Position numbers and translations under genes: made by a program. Below the pieces are notes generated by a model. That model was not told the DNA's origin, did no database searches, and worked only from the letters and a program-made list of their open reading frames with translations. A DNA stretch of 64,000 nucleotides from Saccopteryx bilineata (Eukaryota; Chordata; Mammalia; Chiroptera; Emballonuridae): NCBI RefSeq assembly GCF_036850765.1, contig NC_089492.1, positions 164,794,296 through 164,858,295 on the forward strand, written 5' to 3'. Of the stretch, positions 45,746 through 60,208 are shown in pieces. Position 1 is the stretch's first letter. Every line of letters starts with the position of its first letter.

Positions 45746-47872
45746 CTCTTGGAAATGGGCTGCCTTTATTAAAGGGCAGACTGTAAACTACTCTAAATCT
45801 GTCTGTGCTATTCTAAGAAGAGCATGTTTCAGAGAACGGTCTGGGGAAGGAGAACAGAGCTGGGTTGGGGCAGACCTGTGAGACTGTTGTTGGCCTGAAG
45901 TGGGAGTGGGATTCTTCTCCTCCAGTGTTGCTTTTTTTATAGAGTGTGCTGCTTCTGAGTGTGCTGGAACAGCCCAGGTAAGGGGCGGCAAACCCAGCCC
46001 CAGAAGTCTTCCCTAGAGGCCCAATAGTGAGGCTAGGTCTTACTATGATCCTACTAGCTATTGGTCTGAAGTCACTAAAAACCAAGCTCATAAACTGATA
46101 TTTCAGGCTATGGAATCATACCCCCATTTGCATTTATGAACTCACTAGGTTTTGTACAGTCAGGGAGAAGTGGAATCCTAGCAATGGAAATAGTGATATA
46201 TAGGAGGAACGAGATGAATTGGTGAACCTGAACCTTCAAAGCCCCTCTGTAACATTCCTCACTGCACCCACTCCCACCAACTGGAGGAAACTAACCATCC
46301 ACCCTACGGGGCTCCACTGCCTGATCTGCCCACTCTATGCAAGCATTTGAACTCAATGTGCTCTTGGGTGGGGGGTATGAAGAATTAACGGAGAGAAGAA
46401 GTTATAAAGGAATACTGTTAAGATGAGATAAACTGTGTTGCTATAGACTTGGGTATGCTATTAGTAGTATCATTTGCTAAGTAATCCATATTCTGATGAA
46501 TATCAGATGGGATCTCAATATAACTGGAGAAGGAACAGAGACCACTTGGCTATCTAGACTCAGTGAACATGGCTCTGTTGCATCACCTGGGATACAGTAG
46601 CTGATGTAACTTTGAATTTGCATTTGTGGTTGTATGTGGCATGTCAGATCATGTTGGGCAAAAGTATGTTGGATATATGGATTGAAGTATACTCTGTGTA
46701 TGTGTGTGTTTTATGCTAAGCAACTAAGTAGAATGTAATAAACACCACATGCAGCATTTGCCTGGGTCACAGCAATGCCCCCTTCTCGAGGATCTCCCCT
46801 AAGACTCTGGGTGGACCCATGAAGCCTTTGTCTATACACACACACCTCCCAACCACCCCCGCCTTCCACCCACACCACCACCATGGTTGGATGCAGTGCG
46901 GTGCCAAAAGCTGGGCAAAGGAAGAAACATCCCCGAAAGCAGGCAATAAGGAAGTCTGTACAAATTTAAAAGCAATAATATAACCAACTAGAAGACAATC
47001 TGCTTTTTATTACCGCCATGTGATGGCAATTCAAAACAATGTCTTGATAAGAAGTAAAAGAAAAACAAAACCCTTCCTGAAATAATCTTTTTTTGATCTA
47101 AGTTCTAAACAATTGCTGCATTATTGTTGTCTTTTAATAATATGTATGTAAGCTTCAAATTACCATGTCCTTATTACCTTTATAACTTGCATTCTACATG
47201 GAACTTAATCAGAAAACTCCCAGATTTTCAGTCACACTCCCATACAGACTCAACCACACAGCATGTTTCAAGTAAATTTTTAACAGTTTGGAATCATTCA
47301 AGCCCACTTTGTGTGCCCAACCCTGTAGTGCTACAAACTCCTTTATCTAAACAGCAGATTCAAAATAAGCAAAACTAGCAGTGATTACAAACATGAAGAA
47401 ACAGAACTGGAATTACTTTAGTTGTGTCATGTTGTGAATTCCAGGAAAAAAGATGCTGGTCTTAGATGACAGCAGAAATCAAAAGGGCAGTGTTTGAGTG
47501 TCCTGATCATTATCACCAAGAACTGGGCACTTGATATAAAGCAATGGGTCAAATAATGCTTGGGTTAAATCAGATATTTACTCTGATTTCTGTAAAATAA
47601 AACTTTGGGAGATTTAACTAAAAATGATTAAAATGTTTGAGGAAATTGCTGTTGTACTACAAAAAATTCAACAATGTCAAATTTGAAAGCTCTGAGAATT
47701 AATACCTAAGACATATTCATGAATGAGATCGTAAGTCCTTGAATTCACTGTCAAATGAGATTTTTGGAAGTCTTTGCTAAGTTTATTCTTATGTTTAAAA
47801 CTTTTTCTACTTATTTATTTATGTTACTCTATGTGAAAAAAAGTTATTTATTTATTTACTTATTTATTTAAT
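45746..47872. other. No recognisable feature
   Basis: Unique-looking AT-rich sequence. Confidence 0.35.
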
Positions 47873-47877
47873 TTTTA

Positions 47878-48049
47878 GATTTTATTTATTGATTTTAGAG
47901 AGAAGAAAGAGAGAAGGGAGGAGGAGCAGGAGCATCAACTCAGTGGCTGCTTCTCATATGAGCCTTGACCAGGCAAGCCCAGGGTTTCAAACTGGCGACC
48001 CCAGCATTCCAGGTTGATGCCTTGTCCACTGCACCACCACTGGTCAGGC
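47878..48049 (-). mobile_element. Short SINE, family F3
   Basis: Head 'gtccactgcaccaccactggtcagg', body 'ctcatatgagccttgaccaggcaagcc' and a TTTA-repeat tail (47843-47875). Confidence 0.88.
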
Positions 48050-48317
48050 AAAAGAAATTTTTAAATGAAAATTAATAAAAAGTGTTATTTGGTCAACTAT
48101 GAGCAAAGATAGATGGGCCCATCTTATACTACATATTGAACATGAACATGCAAACATTAATTTTTGACAAAATTACTTACAAGTTTACAAAAGTTACAAC
48201 TTAAAAACAAATATTGAAATGTTATTTATTCATTACTGGTGACAGACCAATATGCAAGTACAACTTTATTTTCCTTTCCCCCCCAAAATACAGTAATGTA
48301 ATAAAGAGTACTATTTT

Positions 48318-48698
48318 TTTTTTTTTTTTTTTTTTTGGTATTTTCCTGAAGTGAAAGACGTGGAGACAGTCAGACAGACTCTTGCATGTGCCCGACTGGG
48401 ATCCATCCAGTATGTCCACTAAGAGGGCGATGCTCTGCCCATCTGGGGTGGTGCTCCATTGCAACTGGAGGCATTCTAGTGCTTGAGGCAGAGGCCATGG
48501 AGCCATCCTCAGCACCTGGGCCAACTTTGCTCCCATGGAGCCTTGGCTGCGGGAGGGGAAGAGAGAGACAGAGAGGAAGGAGAGGGGAAGGGGTGGAGAA
48601 GCAGATGGGCGCTTCTTCTGTGTGCCCTGGCCGGGAATCAAATCCAGGACTTGCACATGCTGTGGTGACGCTCTACCACTGAGCCAACTGGCCAGGGC
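48318..48698 (-). mobile_element. Long SINE, family F1
   Basis: T-run at about 48312-48336 and head 'ccactgagccaactggccagggc'. Target duplication aaagagtactatttt / aagagagtactatttt on the two sides. Confidence 0.95.
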
Positions 48699-48699
48699 A

Positions 48700-49317
48700 A
48701 GAGAGTACTATTTTGTTACTTTTTCTTTCATTACACAATAGATGTTTTATTTTGTATCTTTTTAATTTACATTTTATTGATATGACCAAAAAGTTTAATA
48801 ATAAACTTGTTTCATTGTGCTTCTTTTATGCCATTATTATTATTATTAGTTTTATTTCATGATTATTACTTAAAATAACTCTATTGAGAAGGATGTTAAA
48901 AAATGATCCATTTTGACTGGTCATCTAAGGCACATAACTAACACAATTGGGACCAATGAGTTCTGGGAATGTGACCTGTGGCTGTGAGGGACACTAGGGC
49001 TGTTGTGCTGAGTTGGGTCATGGCCAGCACTGAAGGAACTGCTCTGGGGATTACCAGCTGCCCAGCTCTGCCCTCTGCACAGCATCCCTGGACCAGTGAG
49101 AGACCCCAGGACCATTCCAGTCAGCTTCCCCTGTCTCCTTAGAACCAGCATCAGTGCCTGCAGCTGAGGGACTGTCTTCATTCCCAACCCTTCCAGGGTG
49201 GCGACACAAACCCCATCATTCAGCACCGTGCCTTAGCACCAGTAGAACAAGACTGAGTTCCACAAAGCAGAGCAGACACTATGCTCTGGCCCAGGAATGG
49301 ATAAGGGTGAGCTCATG
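48700..49317. other. No recognisable feature
   Basis: Unique-looking sequence, AT-rich to 48900. Confidence 0.35.
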
Positions 49318-49325
49318 CTTTAAAA

Positions 49326-49871
49326 CAGGGGTAGTCAACCTTTTTATACCTACCGCCCACTTTTGTATCTCTGTTAGTAGTAAAATTTTCTAACCGCTCA
49401 CCGGTTCCACAGTAATGGTGATTGATAAAATAGGGAAGTAACTATACTTTATAAAATTTATGAAGCAGCCTGACCTGTGGTGGCACAGTGGATAAAGCGT
49501 CGACCTGGAAATGCTGAGGTCGCCGGTTTGAAACCCTGGGCTTGCCTGGTCAAGGCACATATGGGAGTTGATGCTTCCAGCTCCTCCCTCCTTCTCTCTC
49601 TGTCTCTCTCTCACCCTTTCTCTCTCCTCTCTAAAAAAAAAAAAAAAAAATTTATAAAGCAGAGTTACAGCAAGTTAAAGCATATAATAATAATTACTTA
49701 CCAAGTACTTTATGTCTGATTTTCGCTAAGTTTGGCAGAATAAATCTTTATAAAACAACTTACTATAGTTAAATCTATCTTTTCATTTATACTTTGGTTG
49801 CTCCGTTACTGCCCACCATGAAAGCTGTAAAGCCCACTAGTGGGCAGTAGGCACCAGGTTGACTACCACTG
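49326..49871. mobile_element. Nonautonomous hAT transposon with matched termini and 8-bp target duplication
   Basis: The left end 'caggggtagtcaacctttttatacctaccgcccac' and the reverse complement of the right end ('cagtggtagtcaacctggtgcctactgcccac') match over most of about 30 bp. The flanking 8-bp repeats are ctttaaaa (49318-49325) and ctttaaag (49872-49879), as for hAT. Excluding the nested SINE the element is about 365 bp and encodes nothing. It is well preserved, so it is not an ancient copy. Confidence 0.92.
49469..49650 (+). mobile_element. Short SINE, family F3, sense, nested in the hAT element
   Basis: Starts cctgacctgtggtggcacagtggataaagcgtcg (A-box TGGCACAGTGG) and ends in A18 at 49633-49650. 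Target duplication aaatttatgaagcag / aatttataaagcag. The nesting gives a relative age: hAT first, SINE later. Confidence 0.95.
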
Positions 49872-49879
49872 CTTTAAAG

Positions 49880-51345
49880 GCACATTTTCCCACATTGAAT
49901 TATTTTAGGCTAACGTAGCTACTCTTTAGTTGCACTCAGCCCGTTTTGCACACAGCCCTCTTTTTTGCACAAGATGCCCCATCACCAGCTTGGTTTTTGC
50001 CGCTAGGCACTTTGACCTTTGTGCCCCACTCTCTTCCTTTCGCAGCGGAGCATTCTTTTCCATTCCTGGAAGCAAGCATCACTCCTGACCTAGCTTGGGT
50101 CTTGAGGAAAGATTGGATCTTTTGGATGATAGCTTGGTGACATTTTTACACAAGGCAGGGCTAAAGGGAGAGGAGGAAAGGGAAGATGGGAAAGCCACCG
50201 CCAGCGAGAATGTCTGAAACATAAACACCCACCCGGCTTCCTTGATCTCTCTGCTTTCAGTTCTGGTCTCATCCTTAGAGTGGGGTCCAACCGACAGGCC
50301 CGGCTTCTCTGGGGGTCGCACAGACCTCCCTGCCACTCTCTGCTGGCTTTCTGCTCTCTGTTCCTCTGCCCCCCCCCCCCCCCAAGGCTTACCAGTTAGG
50401 AGAGCAGCCCTTCAGCTTTGCCCGGGGTCCGGAGCGGGAAGAAGGGAACTGAATTTCCCAATAATACGATGCACAGGCATTTTTGTGCAGGAGGTGTCAG
50501 GGCATCCTGACAACAACCTCGTCAGGAGGGAGGGCTCGCCTCAGTTTACATGGCAATGCGACCCACTTCTCTGTCTGCAAGATGCACCCCGCCTCTGCAG
50601 CCCTCTGTCCCTCCCGGCCTGGCCCGCCCCTCTCCATGGCCTTGTTTCCTACACCAGAAGCAGCGCAGATAGGAAATCAGCTACTGTTGGTCTCTGAATA
50701 CACGATGCCAGAGAAAGGCTCTATTTTCATCCAAACCTGGTTTCCTGGTGGGCACGCAAATTGTTGCCTGCTGAAATAGCAACTCTGGCAAAAACGTCTC
50801 CACTCTGCTTGGAGATGCATCAAATGAGTAGCTAGCCTTGCAGCTAAACCAACTGTTTCCAATGAGCTGGAAACAAAACTCCCCTGAAAGCTACCAGCCT
50901 TTGGCCCAGAATCATCATCACAACTAGAAACGTGGGCAGGAAAGCAAAGCTTCCTCCTACCTCTGGCTCATGTCAGCCTTGTCAGTAAGAGTCTTGCTTA
51001 CTCTTCCCAGGCCCTGTGGTCTAGGGCTAGTGCTTTCACACATGCACATGCACTCTCATGAGTAGTAATAGCATTGGTCAAGCCCAGTCCTGGAGCACAT
51101 GGTCTCTGCCTTCAGGGAGCCCTCCCTCAAGATGAGGAGATAGACCCCTCAGACTTCTTCCTCTGTACTCTCCAAGCTCTCTATCCACCACGCCCCCACC
51201 CCCTTGCCTTTTCCTAATCAGGACCAGAGTAACAGGACCAGTTTTCACAGCCTCTAGGAACATAAGTGAGTAATAACATCACAAACTCAAATACCTCAGG
51301 GGACCAGGTAGGTAGTAATAAAAATAGCTGACACTTTCTCAAACA
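49880..51345. other. No recognisable feature; C15 run at 50369-50383
   Basis: A 151-codon open frame at 50242-50697 has no domain and biased composition, and I do not call it a gene. Confidence 0.35.
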
Positions 51346-51349
51346 TGAT

Positions 51350-51725
51350 AGGTTGCCTCCAAGCCTTTGTGCCAGCTGTTCCACCTGCTTGCACACTCTT
51401 CCCTCAAGCTCCATGTGGCTCACTCTTCACCTCTCTGGAGACTCTTCTGTAGGGCTCTCTTTTCAGTGGGGTCTCCCTGACTGCCCTTTTCAAATTGTAC
51501 CACCAGCATTCTCCAGCATCTTTCCTGATTTAGCTTCCTTTATAGCATTTGTCACAATGTTTACTATATAATCTACTTTCTTGTTTATTTTCTCTTCCCT
51601 GCTATGCCTTATATAGGTGCCATAAGGGTGAGCATTCATCTGTTTCATCCTTGATGGAACCGCAGTCCATACTATCTCCTTGCCCATAGTGTGTGCCCAA
51701 TAAATATTTATTATATCAATATAAC
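51350..51725 (+). mobile_element. L2 LINE 3' end, sense
   Basis: 'caagcctttgtgccagctgttccacctgc', 'ctgactgcccttttcaaattg', 'tatagcatttgtcacaatg' and 'gtgtgcccaataaatatttatta' in the L2 order. Confidence 0.85.
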
Positions 51726-51727
51726 CA

Positions 51728-51915
51728 AAGGCCAGGCACGGTACTAAGCACTCGAATGTATTAATTCATTAATCCTCACAACACACCTATGAGATTTGCT
51801 GTTATTATCATTTCCATTTTTCAGATGAAGAAGTTGGGGTACAATGAGGTTGTTGGGGTGAGTCCAGGACTCAGACCAGGTGATGTGACTGTTTCTCCAG
51901 CTGCCACCTTGCTTC
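51728..51915 (-). repeat. MIR SINE, antisense
   Basis: 'gccaggcacggtactaagcactcgaatgtattaattcattaatcctcacaacacacctatgag' and 'catttttcagatgaagaagttggg'. It directly abuts the L2 tail. Confidence 0.88.
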
Positions 51916-51919
51916 TATC

Positions 51920-53885
<1,966 letters not shown>

Positions 53886-53889
53886 TGCT

Positions 53890-54120
53890 TAGGCCTTGAA
53901 GTCAAACATACCTGGGTTCAGATTCTTGTTCTGCCACTTACTGGCTGTGTGGACCTCACACAATTTAGTGACTCTTCCAGAGTCTCTGTTTCCTTGTCAT
54001 CAAAATGGCACAGTGTCTAACTTGGAGGATTACTGAAGAATTAAATGAGAATAGGCAACTATAGAACTACACGTATTGTGTTAGCACAGGGCACATAATA
54101 GAATTATCTCTTAGGAAAAG
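53890..54120 (+). repeat. MIR SINE, sense, nearly complete
   Basis: 'cctgggttcagattcttgttctgccacttactggctgtgtggacc' and 'tctctgtttccttgtcatcaaaatgg'. The 3' half is 'gaggattactgaagaattaaatgagaat'. Confidence 0.9.
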
Positions 54121-54164
54121 TGCTTTGCAAACTATAGAGGCCAATGCAAATTAGTTGTAATGAT

Positions 54165-54295
54165 TTTTGCTAAATGTAACCTCCATGAGAGTGGGGGGTT
54201 TTGTCTGTTTTGTCTACAGTTATGCCTCCAGAGTCTCAGACAGTGCCTGGCACACAATAGACATCAGTTATACTTGTGGCATAGATAAATGACTG
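54165..54295 (+). mobile_element. L2 LINE 3' end, sense
   Basis: 'aacctccatgagagtggggggttttgtctgttttgtctacagttatgcctccagag' and 'cagtgcctggcacacaatagacatc'. Confidence 0.85.
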
Positions 54296-54299
54296 CAAG

Positions 54300-55240
54300 C
54301 CCAAAGGAGGTATACAAACTGAGAGGTCAGCAGGTGGCAGTGGGCCAGGACTAGAAGCTGCAACTCCACATGGGCAGCCCCCACTCTGCTGCAGGTGTGC
54401 CAGCTCATGGTGTGTGTGGTGCAACCCTGGCTGCCTTCCTGGAGCTCAGTTGCAACCCCCAGACCTGACCCTTCCGGGACCTTCTCTAGCTGCAGGCTGG
54501 GTAGCATATGCCTGTCCCTCTGTGCTCCATCCAAGCTGGTTTCAGTAACCACCTCCAGGCAGGGGGCTATTTTGGATCTGCCTGGAGATAAGAGTACAAA
54601 AGAACCAGTCTTGGAAGTTGTGGTTGAGACATGGGCTGAGAATACTGGGTTCTCGCCCCACATCTACACTAGAGCCTGAAATAGCCATGAAGCTAAAGAA
54701 AATCTCGGAATAGCTTTTGGCTTCACCACAATTCCAGGCTGCAGCACAGCACATACCCAAGAAGGGTGTGGGAAAGTTCTTTGGGGGTGAAAAATGAAAA
54801 TCACAATATAAAACCCAGGCTTGTCCCAGTTTGGGGAAGAGTGACAGCATCTTCAGTGACTCTAATGGTACAGCCAATAGATGGTAACCAGTGAGGCGAG
54901 GTCATGGAGCCAGCAGTGTGGCCCTAGCTGAGGGTGTTGAGCGCTGGAGAGCCCTAGGTGAGAGCTTCCGAGTATCCAGAAGAATTTCAAAAGTATTCCA
55001 CTCACCAACATGCGATCTTCCCAGGCAGGGGCTGTGGAGGGACCAAGGGCCTTAAGTCCAGAGCCAAAGGTGCCAGGCCCTGGACCGTGCATCTCAAAGA
55101 TGTTCTCCTACTGAGTTCTCATCCCACGTCTGAGCAAAAGGCACTGTGATTCTCACTGCACAGCTGAGAGCACTGAGGCTCACAGGTATTAAGGAATTAG
55201 GCTCAGTTAGTGATAGAACTAGGATTTGAATGTTGGTCTA
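54300..55240. other. No recognisable feature
   Basis: Unique-looking sequence, moderately GC-rich. Confidence 0.35.
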
Positions 55241-55243
55241 TGG

Positions 55244-55317
55244 CAGGGGTCGGGAAGCTATGGCTCGCAAGCCAGATGTGGCCCTTTTGATGGCTACATC
55301 TGGCTCCCAGACAAATC
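55244..55317. mobile_element. Left end of a hAT element, cut off by L1 insertion
   Basis: 'caggggtcgggaagctatggctcgcaagccagatgtggcccttttgatggctacatctggctcccagacaaatc' is the terminal part of a hAT element that I associate with bats. The right terminus was not found to its right inside the window. Confidence 0.6.
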
Positions 55318-56137
55318 TTTTTTTTTAATTTTTATTAATTTTAATGGGGTGACATCAATAAATCAGGGTACATATATTCAAAGAAAACATGTCCAGGTTA
55401 TCTTGTCATTCAATTATGTTGCACACCCATCACCGAAAGTCAGATTGTCCTCCGTCACCTTCTATCTAGTTTTCTTTGTGCCACTCCCCCCCTCCCCCTC
55501 TCCCTCCTCCTCCCCCCCCCCCCCCCCCCCCCCCCCGTAACCACCATACTCTTGTCCATATCTCTTAGTCTCGTTTTTTTTTTTCTTTTTCTGAAGCTGG
55601 AAACGGGGAGAGACAGTCAGACAGACTCCCGCATGCGTCTGACCGGGATCCACCTGGCACGCCCACCAGGGGCGATGCTCTGCCCACCAGGGGGTGATGC
55701 TCTGCCCCTCAGGGCATCACTCTGCCGCAACCAGAGCCACTCTAGCGCCTGGGGCAGAGGCCAAGGAGCCATTCCCAGTGCCCGGGTCATCTTTGCTCCA
55801 ATGGAGCCTTGGCTGTGGGAGGGGAAGAGAGAGACAGAGAGGAAGGGGGGGGGGTGAAGAAGCAAATGGGCACTTCTCCTATGTGCCCTGGCCAGGAATC
55901 AAACCCGGGTCCCCCGCATGCCAGGCCAACGCTCTACCGCTGAGCCAACTGGCCAGGGCCTTAGTCTCGTTTTTATGTCCCATCAATGTATGGAGTCCTG
56001 CAGTTCTTGTTTATTTCTGATTTACTTATTTCACTCCAAATAATGTTATCAAGATCCCATCATTTTGTTGTAAATGATCCGATGTCATCATTTCTTATGG
56101 CTGAAGAGTATACCATGGTGTATATGTGCCACATCTT
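55318..56137 (-). mobile_element. 5'-truncated L1 (L1-A), antisense, with a SINE inside
   Basis: 3' end on the left ('ttaatggggtgacatcaataaatcagggtacatatattc'). UTR has a C25 run at 55512-55536 (G25 on the coding strand). The ORF2 end continues after the SINE at 55960-56137 ('gatttacttatttcactccaaataatgttatcaagatccc'). Confidence 0.92.
55578..55959 (-). mobile_element. Long SINE, family F1, inside L1-A
   Basis: Target duplication cttagtctcgtttt / cttagtctcgttttt. Head 'ctaccgctgagccaactggccaggg'. Has two 'gctctgcccaccaggg'-type modules. Confidence 0.96.
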
Positions 56138-56393
56138 CTTTTTTTTTTTTTTATTATAATTTTATTTTTTTAATGGGGTGACATCAGTAAATCAGGATAC
56201 ATATATTCAAAGATAACAAATCCAGATTATCTTGTCTTTCAATTATGTTGCATACCCACCACCCAAAGTCAGATTGTCCTCTGTCACCTTCTATCTTGTT
56301 TTCTTTGTGCCCCTCCCCACCCCCTATCCCTCTTCCATTCCCCCCTCCCCCCCGTAACCACCACACTCTTATCAATGTCTCTTAGTTTCACTA

Positions 56394-59300
56394 TTATGTC
56401 CCACCTACGTATGGAATAATACAGTTCCTGTTTTTTTCTGATTTACTTATTTCGCTTCGTATCATGTTATCAAGATCCCACCATTTTGCTGTAAATGATC
56501 CGATGTCATCATTTCTTATGGCTGAGTAGTATTCCATAGTGTATATGTGCCACATCTTCTTTATCCAGTCATCTATTGATGGGCTTTTTGGTTGTTTCCA
56601 TGTCCTGGCGACTGTGAACAATGCTGCAATAAACATGGGGCTGCATGTGTCTTTACGTATCAATGTTTCTGAGTTTTGGGGATATATACCCAGTAGAGGG
56701 ATTGCTGGGTCATAAGGTAGTTCTATTTTCAGTTTTTGGAGGAACCACCATACTTTCTTCCATAATGGTTGTACTACTATACATTCCCACCAACAGTGTA
56801 TGAGGGTTCCTTTTTCTCCACAGCCTCTCCAACATTTGCTATTAACAGCTAATCGAACAGGTGTGAGGTGGTATCTCATTGCCGTTTTGATTTGCATTTC
56901 TCTAATAGCTAAAGAAGATGAGCATCTTTTCATATATCTGTTGGCCATTTGTATTTCTTCCTGGGAGAAGTGTCTATTCATATCCTCTTCCCATTTTTTT
57001 ATTGGATTGTTTGTTTGTTTGTTGTTGAGTTTTATGAGTTCTTTGTATATTTTGGATATTAGGCCCTTATCTGAGCTGTTGTTTGAAAATATCATTTCCC
57101 ATTTAGTTGGCTTTCTGTTTATTTTGTTATCAGTTTCTCTTGCTGAGCAAAAACTTCTTAGTCTGATGTAGTCCCATTCATTAATTTTTGCCTTCACTTC
57201 TCTTGCCATTGGAGTCAAATTCATAAAATGCTCTTTAAAACCCAGGTCCATGAGTTGAGTACCTATGTCTTCTTCTATGTATTTAATTGTTTCAGGTCTT
57301 ATGTTTAGATCTTAGATCCATTTTGAGTTAATTTTTGTACAGGGGGAGAGACTGTAGTCTAGTTTCATTCTTTTGCATGTGGCTTTCCAGTTTTCCCAGC
57401 ACCATTTATTGAAGAGGCTTTCTTTTCTCCATTGTGTGTTGTTGGCCCCTTTATCAAAAATTATTTGACTATATATATGTGGTTTTATTTCTGGACTTTC
57501 TATTCTGTTCCATTGGTCTGAGTGTCTATTTTTCTGCCAATACCATGCTGTTTTGATTGTCGTGGCCCTATAATAGAGTTTGAAGTCAGGTATTGTTATG
57601 CCCCCAGCTTCATTCTTTTTCTTTAGGATTGCTTTGGCTATTCGGGGTTTTTTATAGTTCCATATAAATCTGATGATTTTTTGCTCTATTTCTTTAAAAA
57701 ATGTCATTGGAAGTTTGATGGGAATTGCATTAAATTTGTATATTGCTTTGGGTAATATAGCCATCTTGATTATATTTATTCTTCCTAGCCAAGAACAAGG
57801 TATATTCTTCCATCTCATTATATCTTTTTCGATTTCCCTTAACAATGGTTTATAGTTTTCATTATATAAGTCCTTTACATTCTTTGTTATGTTTATTCCT
57901 AAGTATTTTATTTTTTTTGTTGCAATCGTGAAGGGGATTATTCTTTTGAGTTCCTTCTCAGTTGTTTCATTGTTGGCATATAGAAAGGCTATTGACTTCT
58001 GTATGTTAATTTTGTATCCTGCGACCTTACAGTATTGGCTTGTTGTTTCTAGTAGTCTTTTTGTGGATTCTTTGGGGTTTTCGATGTATAGGATCATATC
58101 ATCTGCAAAAAGTGATACCTTTACTTCTTCTTTTCCGATATGGATGCCTTTTATTTCTTTGTCTTGTCTGATTGCTCTGGCTAGAACCTCTAGTACCACA
58201 TTAAATAAGAGTGGAGAGAGTGGACAACCCTGTCTTGTTCCTGATTTAAGGGGGAAAGCCTTCAGTTTAGTGCCATTTAATATGATGTTAGCTGATGGTT
58301 TATCATATATGGCCTTTATCATGTTGAGATATTTTCCTTCTATACCCATTTTGTTGAGAGTCTTAAACATAAAATTGTGTTGTATTTTATCGAAAGCCTT
58401 TTCTGCGTCTATTGATAAGATCATGTGGTTTTTGTTCTTTGTTTTGTTGATATGGTGTATTACATTAACCGTTTTACGTATGTTGAACCATCCTTGAGAT
58501 TCTGGGATGAATCCCACTTGATCATGATGTATTATTTTTTTAATATGTTGTTGTATTCGATTTGCTAGTATTTTGTTTAGTATTTTAGCATCTGTATTCA
58601 TTAGAGATATTGGTCTGTAGTTTTCTTTTTTTGTGCCATCCTTGCCTGGTTTTGGTATGAGGGTTATGTTGGCCTCATAAAATGTGTTTGGAAGTATTGC
58701 TTCTTCTTCAATTTTTTGGAAGACTTTGAGTAGAATAGGAACCAAGTCTTCTTTGACTGTTTGATAAAATTTGCTGGTATAGCCGTCAGGGCCTGGACTT
58801 TTATTTTTGGTGAGGTTTTTAATGGTTTTTTCTATTTCTTCTCTACTGATAGGTCTGTTTAGGCTTTCTGCTTCTTCTTGACTCAGTCTAGGAAGGTTGT
58901 ATTTTTCTAGGAATTTATCCATTTCTTCTAGGTTGTTGAATTTAGTGGCATAAAGTTTTTCATAGTATTCTACAATAATTCTTTGTATATCTACAGTGTC
59001 CATGGTGATTTCTCCTCTTTCATTTTGGATTTTGTTTATATGAGTTCTTTCTCTTTTTTCCTTGGTAAGTCTTGCCAAGGGTTTGTCAATTTTGTTGATC
59101 TTTTCAAAGAACCAGCTCCTTGTTCTATTAATTTTTTCTATAGTTTTTCTGTTCTCTAATTCATTTATTTCTGCTCTGATTTTTATTATCTCCTTTCTTT
59201 GGCTGCTTTTGGGTTGTCTTTGTTCTTCTTTTTTCTAGTTCCTTGAGGTGGGAAGTTAAGTGGTTCACTTGGGCTCTCTCTTGTTTGTTCATATATGCCT

Positions 59301-60208
59301 GAAGCGATATGAACTTCCCTCTTATCACTGCTTTTGCTGCATCCCATAGATTCTGATATGTCGTATTGTCATTTTCATTAGTCTGTATATATCTTTTGAT
59401 CTCTGCACTTATTTCTTCTTTGACCCATTCATTTTTTAAAAGTATGTTGTTTAGTTTCCACATTTTTGTGGGATTTTTTTCCTCTTTTTTGCAGTTGAAT
59501 TCTAGTTTCAAGGCTTTATGATCAGAAAATATGCTTGGTACAACTTCAATTTTTCTGAATTTGCTGATGTTGTTTTTGTGGCCCAACATATGGTCAATTC
59601 TTGAGAATGATCCATGTACACTGGAGAAAAATGTATACTCAGTCACTTTGGGATGAAATGTCCTGTAGATGCCTATCATATCCAGGTGCTCTAGTGTTTT
59701 GTTTAAGGCCACTATGTCTTTGTTGATTCTCTGTTTGGATGACCGATCTAGAGCCGTCAGCGGTGTATTGAGGTCTCCAAGTATGATTGTATTTTTGTCA
59801 GTTTTTGTTTTAAGATCAATAAGTAGCTGTCTTATATATTTTGGTGCTCCTTGGTTTGGTGCATATATATTAAGAATTGTTATGTCTTCTTGATTCAGTG
59901 TCCCCTTAGCCATTATGAAATGGCCATTTTTGTCTCTGAGTACTTTTGCTGTCTTGTAGTCAGCATTATCAGATATGAGTATTGCTACGCTTGCTTTTTT
60001 TTTGGATGTTATTTGCTTGGAGTATTGTTTTCCAGCCTTTCACTTTGAATTTGTTTTTATCCTTGTTACTTAGATGAGTTTCCTGTAGGCAGCATATAGT
60101 TGGATTTTCTTTTTTAATCCATTCTGCTACTCTGTGCCTTTTTATTGGTGAGTTTAATCGATTTACATTTAGTGTAATTATTGATACTTGTGAGTTCCCT
60201 ATTGCCAT
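56394..60208 (-). pseudogene. L1-B ORF2 (endonuclease / reverse transcriptase), three disabling changes
   Basis: ORF2p nicks DNA and reverse-transcribes L1 RNA at the target. Start is ATG at 60208 (MAIGNSQVSIITLNVNRLNS). Endonuclease motifs are [35 protein letters not shown] and SDHKAL. RT motifs are [21 protein letters not shown] and [10 protein letters not shown], and the C-terminal cysteine motif [14 protein letters not shown] is present. Disablements are a frameshift at a run of nine T (about 59995-60003), a frameshift near 59229-59236, and a TAA at 57312-57314 where the related frame has AAA. After this TAA the same frame continues to the natural end near 56394. Catalytic aspartates of the RT (FADD) are present. 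Confidence 0.95.

Noticed and set aside
50242..50697. 151-codon open frame in a GC-rich region
   Set aside because: No motif, proline/serine-biased translation, opposite-strand frames as long.
55512..55536. C25 run
   Set aside because: Homopolymer in the L1 tail tract and not a separate feature; length is likely unreliable in the assembly.
57889..58497. 202-codon plus-strand frame with membrane-like residues
   Set aside because: It is the antisense of L1-B ORF2. The hydrophobic composition comes from reading AT-rich RT sequence backwards, and no similar protein is recognised.
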